The notes under the pieces were generated by a model. The model ran no database searches and was not told where the DNA came from. It saw only the letters and a list, made by a program, of their open reading frames with translations. Shown piece after piece: positions 24,909 through 33,461 of a stretch of DNA of 64,000 nt (the stretch's first letter is position 1; the number at the start of each line of letters is the position of its first letter). A program made the position numbers and the translations under genes. The stretch comes from JACXVD01 sp020446665 (GTDB lineage: Bacteria; Pseudomonadota; Alphaproteobacteria; Sphingomonadales; Sphingomonadaceae): contig JAWKXQ010000003.1 in assembly GCA_041396905.1 (NCBI GenBank), positions 141,043-205,042 of the forward strand, read 5' to 3'.

Positions 24909-24936
24909 AGCGATCCCAGCTTTCGCTGGGATGACG
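24909..24936 (-). repeat. 28-bp palindromic repeat, right of GIY-YIG gene
   Basis: Perfect inverted copy of 24566-24593. On the plus strand it reads AGCGATCCCAGCTTTCGCTG and onward. Confidence 0.93.
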
Positions 24937-25039
24937 GGAAGGGCCCGCGTCCGCTCCCCAGCCCATTCCCCTCACTCCCCACCCCATCCCCGACGAAAAC
25001 ACGCACCCAATCAAGCTCTTGCCTGCGTCCATATTTAGG

Positions 25040-25082
25040 GTATGTTATATCATGTATCAGTGAAAGATACTGTATAACATAC
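25040..25082. promoter_or_regulatory. inverted repeat upstream of the CDF transporter, candidate metal-regulator site
   Basis: GTATGTTATA (25040-25049) and TATAACATAC (25073-25082) are exact inverted copies 23 bases apart in an AT-rich stretch, unusual for this GC-rich DNA. The half-site resembles the TGTTATA half of Zur-type boxes. A 11-residue open frame (MLYHVSVKDTV, 25042-25077) lies across it; I do not think it is meaningful. Confidence 0.5.
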
Positions 25083-25186
25083 TGATTTAAAAGATTTTCT
25101 TGCCATGTTCAAATGGCATGGCATGATTGGGACAGGATGATCGGCATGGCCAGTTACCATGCCGCTACAGCAAGCCGGGGGGCAAT

Positions 25187-26170
25187 TTGGGCCATTCGCA
25201 TGATCAAGGGCACGGCGCGCATGGGCACGGCCATGGCCACTCCCATGGCGGGCATGGGCATAGCCATGCACATGGGGGGCACAGCCATGCTCCGGCGGAT
25301 TTCGGGCGTGCCTTTGCCATCGGGATCGTGCTCAACACCGCTTTCGTCATCGTCGAGGCGGTCTATGGCTTCCTCTCCGGATCCATGGCGCTGGTGGCCG
25401 ATGCGGGGCATAATCTCTCCGACGTGCTGGCGCTGCTGGTCGCATGGGGCGCGGCGACTCTGGCCAAGCGGGCACCGAACGGGCGCTATACCTATGGCTA
25501 TAAGAGCTCGACCATCCTTGCCGCCATGGCCAATGCCGGGTTGTTGCTGATCGCGATCGGGGCGATCCTGATCGAGACATTGCACCGCTTTGCCGTGCCC
25601 GCCCAGGTGCAGGGGGAGACGATGGTGGTGATCGCCGGGATCGGCATTGTCATCAACAGTTTCACCGCGCTGCTGTTCATGCGCGGGCGGCATGATGATC
25701 TGAACATTCGCGGGGCCTTCCTCCACATGGCCGCCGATGCGCTGGTGTCTGCAGGCGTAGTGGTGGCCGGGTTGCTGGTGCTGTGGACCGGGGCGCACTG
25801 GATTGATCCCGTCACCAGCCTGCTGATCGTGGCAGTGATCGCCTGGGGCACATGGGGGCTGGCGAAAGACAGCGTGAAAATGGGCCTCAATGCCGTGCCC
25901 GAGGGGATCGACCGCGAGGCAGTGCGCGCCCTGCTAAGCGCGCAAGAGGGTGTGGAGGCGGTTCACCACCTGCATATCTGGCCCATGAGCACCACGGAGA
26001 CCGCGCTGACAGCGCATCTCGTCATGCCCGCCGGTCACCCCGGAGATCCCGCGCTGCGCGCCATCACACACCAGCTGGAGCATGATTTCGGCATCGGCCA
26101 TGCGACGCTGCAGATAGAGCTGGCGGTACGCAGGACTGGTTGTGGGATCAGCGAAGCGGGGCCAGACTGA
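25187..26170 (+). CDS. cation diffusion facilitator, zinc-type exporter
   Basis: A CDF-family transporter of about 327 residues. The N-terminus is extremely His-rich (HGHGHGHSHGGHGHSHAHGG), a feature of zinc CDF proteins. The transport-site motifs are present: HNLSD-type in VADAGHNLSDVLALL (helix 2) and HMAADALVSAGVV (helix 5), followed by the cytoplasmic domain with VHHLHIWPMS. The frame is open from 25127. TTG 25187 (LGHSHDQG) preceded by GGGGGGCAA is my preferred start, which gives the usual His-rich beginning. Probably proton-driven zinc efflux. The inverted repeat at 25040 may be its operator. Confidence 0.88.
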   Translation: MGHSHDQGHGAHGHGHGHSHGGHGHSHAHGGHSHAPADFGRAFAIGIVLNTAFVIVEAVYGFLSGSMALVADAGHNLSDVLALLVAWGAATLAKRAPNGRYTYGYKSSTILAAMANAGLLLIAIGAILIETLHRFAVPAQVQGETMVVIAGIGIVINSFTALLFMRGRHDDLNIRGAFLHMAADALVSAGVVVAGLLVLWTGAHWIDPVTSLLIVAVIAWGTWGLAKDSVKMGLNAVPEGIDREAVRALLSAQEGVEAVHHLHIWPMSTTETALTAHLVMPAGHPGDPALRAITHQLEHDFGIGHATLQIELAVRRTGCGISEAGPD

Positions 26171-26192
26171 CCCCCCGCAGGCCGAGGCGTTC

Positions 26193-27458
26193 TTAAGCCG
26201 CCTCGTCCTTCGCTTCCTTGCCACCCAGCACGCGGATCGGTTCCTTGCGGCCTGCAACGACATCTTCATCCACCACCACTTCGGTAATGTCGTCCATGCT
26301 CGGCAGGTCGAACATCGTGTCGAGCAGCAGCCCTTCCACGATGCTGCGCAGCCCGCGCGCGCCCGTCTTGCGTTTGATCGCGCGTTCGGCAATCGCCTTC
26401 ATCGCTTCGGGCGTGAAGGTGAGTTCGACATCTTCCAGCTCGAACAGCTTCTGATACTGCTTGACCAGCGCATTCTTCGGCTCTTGCAGGATCGTGACCA
26501 GCGCATCGACATCGAGATCGTGCAAAGTCGCGATCACCGGCAGGCGGCCGACAAATTCCGGGATCAGGCCGAATTTCAGCAAATCTTCCGGCTCGCTCTT
26601 TTCCAGCAGCTCGCCAATCTTGCGCTTGTCCGGATCGGCGACATGCGCGCCGAAACCGATGCTGCGCTTCTGCAGGCGGTCAGCGATGATCTTGTCGAGG
26701 CCGGCAAAGGCACCGCCACAGATGAACAGGATATTGGTCGTATCCACCTGCAGGAATTCCTGCTGCGGATGCTTGCGCCCGCCCTGCGGCGGCACGGAGG
26801 CAGTGGTGCCTTCCATCAGCTTGAGCAGGGCCTGCTGCACGCCTTCGCCCGACACGTCGCGGGTGATGGAGGGATTTTCCGCCTTGCGCGTGATCTTGTC
26901 GATCTCGTCAATATAGACGATCCCGTGCTGCGCCTTGTCGACATTATAGTCGCTCGCCTGCAGCAGCTTGAGAATGATGTTTTCGACATCTTCACCGACA
27001 TAGCCCGCTTCGGTCAGCGTGGTGGCATCGGCCATGGTGAAAGGCACGTCAAACGTGCGCGCCAGCGTCTGCGCCAGCAGCGTCTTGCCCGAACCGGTCG
27101 GCCCGACCAGCAGGATGTTGGACTTGGCCAGTTCTACATCGCCGGACTTCCCGGCATGCTTCAGCCGCTTGTAATGATTGTGCACCGCGACGGAGAGCAC
27201 GCGCTTGGCGCGGTCCTGCCCGATCACGTAATCATTCAGCGTGGCAAAGATATCATGCGGGGTGGGAACTTCGCCTTCCTTGCGCCCGGCAAGGCCAGCC
27301 TTGGTCTCTTCGCGGATGATGTCATTGCACAGCTCCACGCATTCATCACAGATGAATACGGTGGGGCCAGCAATCAGCTTGCGAACTTCATGCTGCGATT
27401 TGCCGCAGAAGCTGCAGTAAAGAGTGCTCTTTGAGTCGGTGCCGCTCAATTTAGTCAT
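26193..27458 (-). CDS. clpX: ATP-dependent Clp protease ATP-binding subunit ClpX
   Basis: A 421-residue AAA+ unfoldase that feeds ClpP. The zinc-binding domain has CSFCGKS and CDECVELC. Walker A is GPTGSGKT, Walker B IVYIDEIDK, and the pore loop GYVGED. ATG 27458 (MTKLSGTDSKS) is chosen. It lies downstream of clpP on the same strand with about 170 bases between, the usual alphaproteobacterial order, though the gap suggests a separate promoter. ClpXP degrades CtrA through CpdR, a pathway served by ChpT. Confidence 0.97.
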   Translation of the reverse strand: MTKLSGTDSKSTLYCSFCGKSQHEVRKLIAGPTVFICDECVELCNDIIREETKAGLAGRKEGEVPTPHDIFATLNDYVIGQDRAKRVLSVAVHNHYKRLKHAGKSGDVELAKSNILLVGPTGSGKTLLAQTLARTFDVPFTMADATTLTEAGYVGEDVENIILKLLQASDYNVDKAQHGIVYIDEIDKITRKAENPSITRDVSGEGVQQALLKLMEGTTASVPPQGGRKHPQQEFLQVDTTNILFICGGAFAGLDKIIADRLQKRSIGFGAHVADPDKRKIGELLEKSEPEDLLKFGLIPEFVGRLPVIATLHDLDVDALVTILQEPKNALVKQYQKLFELEDVELTFTPEAMKAIAERAIKRKTGARGLRSIVEGLLLDTMFDLPSMDDITEVVVDEDVVAGRKEPIRVLGGKEAKDEAA

Positions 27459-27628
27459 ACCTTGCGTTCCCAAACCCCCGCTTGTGGGGATTCGCCTGAC
27501 ATTACGCCGGGCTGGTCATTAATCAACACATAGGGTGTAGCAAACCGCCCTTGCCACAGGCTGAAGCGGCAAGGTTGCCGAAATGCTACAGTTAATGTGC
27601 CGCTCTGGGGCTGTTGCGCCCCGCCCGA

Positions 27629-28333
27629 TTACTCGGGCGCGCCGCCCGAGCCGCTTTCGTCGCCCGTCGATTCGCTTTCAGGGCGGGTTTCGAACACCTT
27701 GTCCACCAGGCCGAACTTCATCGCTTCGTCGGCTTCAAGGAAAGTGTCGCGATCCATCGCCTTCTCGATTTCGTCGAGCGGCTTGCCGGTATATTTCACG
27801 TAGAGATCGTTCATCCGCGCCTTGATGCGCAGGATTTCCTTGGCCTGAATCTCGATATCGCTGGCCATCCCGCGTGCACCGCCACTGGGCTGGTGGATCA
27901 TGATCCGCGCATTGGGCAGCGCGATGCGCATGCCCGGCTCGCCCGCTGCCAGCAGGAAGCTGCCCATGCTGGCAGCCTGACCGATGCAGACAGTCGATAC
28001 GCGCGGCTTGATGTACTGCATCGTATCATGGATCGCCATGCCGGCTGTCACCACCCCGCCGGGCGAGTTGATATACATGCTGATCGGCTTCGACGGATTT
28101 TCGCTTTCGAGGAACAACAGCTGCGCCACGATCAGCGACGCCATATTGTCTTCCACCTGCCCGGTGACGAACACGATGCGTTCACGCAGCAGGCGGCTGA
28201 AAATATCAAAGCTGCGCTCACCACGGCTGGTCTGTTCGACCACGACAGGAACGAGTGCGCCAGTCAGCGGGTCACGGGTAAATTGTCCCTGGGCACCGTA
28301 GGTTTCGCCAAGCTGGCCGGTCAGGTCGATCAT
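27629..28333 (-). CDS. clpP: ATP-dependent Clp protease proteolytic subunit ClpP
   Basis: A 234-residue serine peptidase. The catalytic Ser is in GQAASMGSFLLAAG, His in ARIMIHQPSGG and Asp in MDRDTFL. The C-terminus has an acidic extension (ESESTGDESGSGGAPE) beyond the usual end. The start is ATG 28333. Confidence 0.97.
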   Translation of the reverse strand: MIDLTGQLGETYGAQGQFTRDPLTGALVPVVVEQTSRGERSFDIFSRLLRERIVFVTGQVEDNMASLIVAQLLFLESENPSKPISMYINSPGGVVTAGMAIHDTMQYIKPRVSTVCIGQAASMGSFLLAAGEPGMRIALPNARIMIHQPSGGARGMASDIEIQAKEILRIKARMNDLYVKYTGKPLDEIEKAMDRDTFLEADEAMKFGLVDKVFETRPESESTGDESGSGGAPE

Positions 28334-28510
28334 GGAATTCCTCTTTTTGCAGGTTTCGCGCCTATGTCGCGATAGCAGGAACAATGTTCAAGGGTGTTAA
28401 CGCTTGTCTGGTGGAAAGCCGTTGGTCGGAGTCCATGCCCACCCCGTCGATAGTACCTGTAGTAACTTCATTCTTGCCCCGATCAGGGAGCAAAGGGAGA
28501 GGGAGTTACC

Positions 28511-30616
28511 TTGGCAAACCGTCTGGAAACACTGCGCGCAACTGCGCTGGCAGGCGCCGCTTCGGCAGCTCTTCTGGCCCAGCCGCAGGCCGCTCTCGCT
28601 AACGCGCCGCAGGCGACACCCCAAGCCCCTGCCGAGCCAGTGGATGAGCAGGTGCAAAGCTATACCGCGGAAGACCTCGCCCAATTCGCGCCACGCAATG
28701 CGCTGGACATGCTGGTCCGCGTACCCGGCTTTGTCATATCCGGGGGCAATGACGGCAGCCGGGGACTGGGTGAAGCAACCCAGAACGTGCTGATCAATGG
28801 CGAACGCCTGTCCAGCAAGTCGGACAGCGCCGCCAACCAGCTGGCGCGCATCCCCACCAGCGATGTCGTGCGGATCGACATTGTCGATGGGACCACACTG
28901 GACATACCCGGCCTGACCGGACAAGTCGCCAATGTCATCACCAGCCGCGCAGACGGCCTATCCGGGCAATTCCGCTGGGTCACCGGCTTTCGCCCCCATA
29001 ATACCGAAGCGCAGCTCTATGGCGGGGAAATCTCGCTCTCCGGCAGCAGCGGGGCGCTGGATTATTCGATCTCTCTGTCCAATCCCAATGACCGGTTCGG
29101 GGCCGACGGGCCAACCTTGATCACGGCAGAGGACGGGACGCTGATCGAATCACAGCGCACGAAATTTTCCGGCAAATTTGATAATCCGCGCCTGTCCGCC
29201 AACCTCACCTACCGCTTTAGCGAGAAGGTGCTTGGCCATCTCAATCTCCGGCTGGGCAGTGACTATTTCACCCGCGAAATACCGGAAACCGGCCAGCCCG
29301 TATCTGGGCCGTTGCGCACACGCGAATTCCGCTATCACGAAGATGGCCCGGAATATGAAGTGGGCGGCGATATCGAATTCCCCTTCGGACCGGGGCGAAT
29401 GAAGCTGATCGGGTTGGAACGGTTCGAACGCGACAATGGCACCAGCATATTGGTTGACCGGTTTGATGATGGAAGCCCGGCCAGGGGCAACCAGTTCATC
29501 CAGGTCAATGAAACTGGCGAACGGATCGGTCGCTTCGAATATGGCTGGGACATGTTCAAGGCCAACTGGCAGCTTTCCGGCGAAGCGGCCTTTAACCGCT
29601 TCAACAGCGCATCGCGCCTGTTCGCTCTGGATAGCGGCGGGGAGTTCGTGGAGCTGCCCTTTCCGCAGGGAACCGGCGGCGTCACGGAAGATCGCTATGA
29701 GAGCATCCTGAGCGTCACCAAGCAGCTGACCGGGACATTGTCCCTGCAGGCGAGCGGCGGGGCAGAATACTCAAAAATCGCGCAGACGGGCGTAGCTGCC
29801 AATGCCCGCAGCTTCACTCGCCCGAAAGGGGCAGTCTCGCTGGCGTGGAAGCCGGACAAGGATTTCAGCATATCCATGGAGCTGCGGCGCAAGGTGGGCC
29901 AGCTGTCCTTTGGCGATTTCCTTGCCAGCGTTTCGCTGAACAATGACAACCAGAATGGCGGCAACAACCAGTTGCAGCCGGACCAGAGCTGGAACCTCGA
30001 TTTCGAAGTGAACAAGGGCCTTGGCGCGTGGGGATCGGCCAAGCTGGAATTGCGGCAGGCCTGGTTCGAGGATTTCGTGGACTTCTTTCCCCTGCCCGGC
30101 GGTGGGGAGGCACGCGGCAATATCGGCAATGCCAAACGCACCCATCTGGAAGGCAATATCACGCTGAAGCTGGACCCGCTGGGCTGGAAAGGGGCGCAAA
30201 TCGATGCCAAGGCAACGCGTCGCTGGATGAGCGTGACCGATCCCTTTACCGGCCTCAAACGGCCCTTTTCATGGGACATCGACAAGGAGCTCGATGTAAA
30301 TTTCCGCCATGACATCCAGCGGTCCGGCTTTGCCTATGGTGCAGGGCTCTATACCAACAACACGATCGGATATTCCCGCCGGTTCGAGGCCGGGCGCGAC
30401 TGGGAAGGGCCGGTTTTCCTGCGACTGTTTGTCGAGCACAAGGATGTGTTCGGGATGACTGCCAACGCCTCTGCCGGTAATGTGCTGGGCGCACGCAATC
30501 GCTTTTCCCGCACGGTCTATGACGGTGACCGGCCCGGCGCCGGGGTGCTGTTTGCCGAAGATACCAATCGCCGGATCGGCCCGATCTTCCGCTTCACCCT
30601 GTCAGGCAATTTCTAG
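28511..30616 (+). CDS. TonB-dependent receptor-like outer membrane protein
   Basis: A 701-residue protein from TTG 28511 with AAAGGGAGAGGGAG just upstream. A signal peptide ends near AALA. The plug domain follows (AEDLAQFAPRNALDMLVRVPGF, VLINGERLSSKSD, VVRIDIVDGTTLDIPGLTGQVANVI). The rest is a beta-barrel with alternating strands ending FRFTLSGNF, a terminal Phe as needed for outer-membrane insertion. Ligand unknown. The stop TAG shares CTAG with the stop of the convergent TIR gene. Confidence 0.88.
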   Translation: MANRLETLRATALAGAASAALLAQPQAALANAPQATPQAPAEPVDEQVQSYTAEDLAQFAPRNALDMLVRVPGFVISGGNDGSRGLGEATQNVLINGERLSSKSDSAANQLARIPTSDVVRIDIVDGTTLDIPGLTGQVANVITSRADGLSGQFRWVTGFRPHNTEAQLYGGEISLSGSSGALDYSISLSNPNDRFGADGPTLITAEDGTLIESQRTKFSGKFDNPRLSANLTYRFSEKVLGHLNLRLGSDYFTREIPETGQPVSGPLRTREFRYHEDGPEYEVGGDIEFPFGPGRMKLIGLERFERDNGTSILVDRFDDGSPARGNQFIQVNETGERIGRFEYGWDMFKANWQLSGEAAFNRFNSASRLFALDSGGEFVELPFPQGTGGVTEDRYESILSVTKQLTGTLSLQASGGAEYSKIAQTGVAANARSFTRPKGAVSLAWKPDKDFSISMELRRKVGQLSFGDFLASVSLNNDNQNGGNNQLQPDQSWNLDFEVNKGLGAWGSAKLELRQAWFEDFVDFFPLPGGGEARGNIGNAKRTHLEGNITLKLDPLGWKGAQIDAKATRRWMSVTDPFTGLKRPFSWDIDKELDVNFRHDIQRSGFAYGAGLYTNNTIGYSRRFEAGRDWEGPVFLRLFVEHKDVFGMTANASAGNVLGARNRFSRTVYDGDRPGAGVLFAEDTNRRIGPIFRFTLSGNF

Positions 30617-31767
30617 GGTGCGCAGTCACCCACCCGGTTGGCGATAACGGTCAGCGAATAATCCACCCCTGCGGACGCACCTGCGGCAGCGTTATACTGC
30701 GTCACCACATATTCCACTTGCGCACTGCTGCTGGTGTAGAAGCCTTCCAGCTGGGTGTTGGTCTGGACATTGTCCGAACCGAGGCATTGCAGCTCACCGG
30801 AGACTATGCCCCCTTCGGCACGAACATCTGCCACGCTGCAATTGGCCAGGGGCGTGTAGAAAAAGCGGCGGGCAGTGTCTGCGGCCAGCTGCGAAGCGGG
30901 ATCGCCGATACATTCTTCGCGCGTAGCAGCCGCCAGCGTTTCTTCTGCCTTCGCCCGGCTGCCACCCGAAATGCCGCCATTGAAAAAGCCGAGTTGGTAA
31001 CTGAGCGCATAGCGCCCGGGCTTCAGCGCATCGGCGGCCACGCTGCCACCCCCCGGATCGGGAGTGGGCACGGGCACCGGATCATATTCGCCACCGGACA
31101 TCTCGACCGCCACCGCAATCAGGATAATCAGCACCAGCACAGCAAGCAGGCCAAGCGGGATCAGCAAGACCCGCCAGCGATTGGGCGATGCCGGGACAAT
31201 ATTTGGCGCGGGCGCAGCATTGCCTTCCGCCCTGGCCGGTGATGGCGGAGTATGCGGGGAAGCAGAAGGTGGCGCCGGTTCCCGCGCAGGCCCTGCCGCA
31301 AGGGGTTGTGGCGCAGTTTCCGGCGGGCTTTCTGGCGGCAAATTCAGCTGCGACCGGATTGTGCGCACCATGCGCTCAATTGCTTCATCACGCTGGTCGA
31401 GCCAGTCGATCCACTGGTAATCCTGCAACCAGTAGGCCAGCCCTTCCGGCTGGATTGTCTCCAGCCGGATCGGATAGATCAGCTTGTGGTTCTGCTCTGC
31501 CAGCATAATCTCGCGCTTGACATGTTTCGACTGGTCAGAGCGGGAGCAGAACAGCAGCAGGATAACATCGCTCTTGCTGATCTGTTCGATAATCACCTGA
31601 TCGAAGGGCTTGCCCGGTTCGATATCATCGGGCGCCATCCAGCCGCGAATGCCGTGACGTTCCAGCACCCGCGCCAGATGCCGCGCGGCATCCACCTGCG
31701 AGGAATGGTGGCTGATGAAAGCCACCGGCTGCCGCTGGGCGGCTGCATTGTCCGGATCATTCGCCAT
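30613..31767 (-). CDS. TIR-domain membrane protein with C-terminal DUF3617-like domain
   Basis: A 384-residue protein. Residues 15-150 form a bacterial TIR domain (AFISHHSSQVDAARHLARVLE, GWMAPDDIEPGKPF, ISKSDVILLLFCSRS, VKREIMLAEQ). The Glu of VKREI is at the position used for NAD cleavage in TIR NADases. A Pro/Ala-rich linker and one membrane segment (LLIPLGLLAVLVLIILIAVAV) follow. The C-terminal 130 residues (LKPGRYALSYQLGF, four Cys) resemble DUF3617 and would lie in the periplasm. ATG 31767 has GGGGGAAG before it. No Thoeris ThsA or other immune partner is adjacent, so defence is only a possibility. Confidence 0.85.
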   Translation of the reverse strand: MANDPDNAAAQRQPVAFISHHSSQVDAARHLARVLERHGIRGWMAPDDIEPGKPFDQVIIEQISKSDVILLLFCSRSDQSKHVKREIMLAEQNHKLIYPIRLETIQPEGLAYWLQDYQWIDWLDQRDEAIERMVRTIRSQLNLPPESPPETAPQPLAAGPAREPAPPSASPHTPPSPARAEGNAAPAPNIVPASPNRWRVLLIPLGLLAVLVLIILIAVAVEMSGGEYDPVPVPTPDPGGGSVAADALKPGRYALSYQLGFFNGGISGGSRAKAEETLAAATREECIGDPASQLAADTARRFFYTPLANCSVADVRAEGGIVSGELQCLGSDNVQTNTQLEGFYTSSSAQVEYVVTQYNAAAGASAGVDYSLTVIANRVGDCAP

Positions 31768-31877
31768 CACTTCCCCCGATGTGACTCGGCGGCGATTGTG
31801 GCGGTTTGGCCGGATAATTCAATAGAGCCGTGCAGAGCAGGCTTGCGTCGCCAGCATCCAGTGGCAGGATGCACCCC

Positions 31878-33395
31878 ATGAGCACATTTCGCACCACGCT
31901 GGCCCTGTTGCTGGCAAGCCCGGCCCTCCCCCTCGCCATAATGCCTGCCAGCGCGCAGGATGCTCCGGCGCAGGCGGCGGCCAATGCGCAGGCCTATCTC
32001 GACCGGATCGAGGCGCTGGACGATGCCGGCCCGCGGATCAGCGCAGTGATCGTCAGCAATCCCGATGCCCCGGCCGAGGCCGCAAAAGCTGCCAGCCTGC
32101 CGCTCGGCGGGCGCACGGTTCTGGTGAAGGACAATATCGAAACAAGCGAATGGCCCACCACTGCGGGCAGCCTCGCCCTGAAGGATAACCGCACCGGGCG
32201 TGACGCTCCGCTGATCGCCAATCTGCGTGCCGCAGGGGGCGTTGTGCTGGGCAAGACGAACCTGTCCGAATGGGCCAATTTCCGCGATAACAGCTCGTCC
32301 AGCGGGTGGAGCGCGATTGGTGGGCTGACGCGCAATCCCCATGCGCTGGACCGGTCGGCATGCGGCTCATCCTCTGGCAGCGGAGCGGCCGTGGCGGCAG
32401 GCTTTGCATGGGCTGCGATCGGCACGGAAACCGATGGCTCGATCACGTGCCCGGCCAGTATCAACGGCATTGTCGGCTTCAAGCCAACCGTGGGCATGGT
32501 CAGCCGGACCTATGTCGTGCCGATCAGCGTGTCACAGGATACCGCTGGCCCGATGGCGCGCAGCGTGCCCGATGCCGCCATGCTGCTCTGGGCCATGGCG
32601 GGCAGCGATCCGGCAGACCCGGCCACGGCAGAGGCGGACACATATCGCCCCGGCCTGACCAGCGGCATTGCCGGTTCCAGCCTGAAAGGCGTTCGCACTG
32701 GCGTGCTGATCCAGCGGGTCGGCCCGCGTAAGGATATTGGGGGGCTGTTCGACAACGCGCTGGATGATCTGCGCGGCGCGGGGGCCATTCTGGTGGATAT
32801 TGAATACCAGCCCGATCCCGCCATTGGCCGCGATGAATTCACTGTCCTGCTGTTTGAATTCCGCGAAGGGCTGGACGCCTATCTCGGCGGTCTGCCCGAT
32901 CATGGCCAGCCGCGTTCGCTGGCGGAACTGATCGCCTTCAACGATGCCAATGCCGATACGGAATTGCGCTGGTTCGGCCAGTCGCTCTTCCCCATGGCGC
33001 AGGACACAACCGACCGCGAGGCTTATGAGAAAGCACGCAAGAACTCGTTCCAGCTGGCCGGGCCGGAGGGGATCGACAAATTGCTGCGGGACAATGACGT
33101 CGCCGTGCTGATCGCGCCGACCAACAACCCGGCATGGACCATTGACCTTGTGAATGGCGACAATTTCACCGGCGGTGTCGGGCTGACCGGGCTCGCTGCC
33201 GTTGCGGGCTATCCGCATCTGACTGTGCCAATGGGCGCGGTCGAGGGGCTGCCGATTGGCCTCAGTTTCATCGGCACCAGATGGGACGATGCCAATGTCC
33301 TCGCCATTGGCGCGGCCTATGAACGGGCGCGGAGCACAGAGCTGCCCGAACCTGGCTTTACCCGCTGGGACGCCGGCACGGACTTGCCCAGATAA
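31878..33395 (+). CDS. exported amidase, amidase-signature family
   Basis: A 505-residue protein from ATG 31878. The signal peptide ends at PASAQ. The Ser-cisSer-Lys triad is visible: Lys of TVLVKDNIET, cis-Ser of CGSSSGSGAAVAAGFA and nucleophile Ser of TETDGSITCPASINGIVGFKPT. It hydrolyses amides of unknown identity; the secretion signal suggests a periplasmic substrate. It is divergent from the TIR gene, 110 bases away, and convergent with tig across a shared terminator. Confidence 0.92.
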   Translation: MSTFRTTLALLLASPALPLAIMPASAQDAPAQAAANAQAYLDRIEALDDAGPRISAVIVSNPDAPAEAAKAASLPLGGRTVLVKDNIETSEWPTTAGSLALKDNRTGRDAPLIANLRAAGGVVLGKTNLSEWANFRDNSSSSGWSAIGGLTRNPHALDRSACGSSSGSGAAVAAGFAWAAIGTETDGSITCPASINGIVGFKPTVGMVSRTYVVPISVSQDTAGPMARSVPDAAMLLWAMAGSDPADPATAEADTYRPGLTSGIAGSSLKGVRTGVLIQRVGPRKDIGGLFDNALDDLRGAGAILVDIEYQPDPAIGRDEFTVLLFEFREGLDAYLGGLPDHGQPRSLAELIAFNDANADTELRWFGQSLFPMAQDTTDREAYEKARKNSFQLAGPEGIDKLLRDNDVAVLIAPTNNPAWTIDLVNGDNFTGGVGLTGLAAVAGYPHLTVPMGAVEGLPIGLSFIGTRWDDANVLAIGAAYERARSTELPEPGFTRWDAGTDLPR

Positions 33396-33402
33396 AAACA
33401 AA

Positions 33403-33431
33403 CCGCCGCGTCGGGCACCCCGACGCGGCGG
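33403..33431. terminator. bidirectional terminator between the amidase gene and tig
   Basis: CCGCCGCGTCGGG pairs exactly with CCCGACGCGGCGG around a short loop. AAAAACAAA precedes it and GCTTGATT follows, so it can serve both convergent genes. Confidence 0.85.
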
Positions 33432-33461
33432 CTTGATTAGCTTGCGAGCTGGAAAAGAGGC

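Noticed and set aside
26142..27434. 430-codon plus-strand open frame
   Set aside because: Runs antisense through clpX, whose protein sequence is unambiguous.
30613..33395. TIR protein plus amidase as a defence operon
   Set aside because: The amidase is divergent, exported and of ordinary amidase-signature type; no ThsA, SIR2, CBASS or other immune gene is near. The TIR protein is reported alone.
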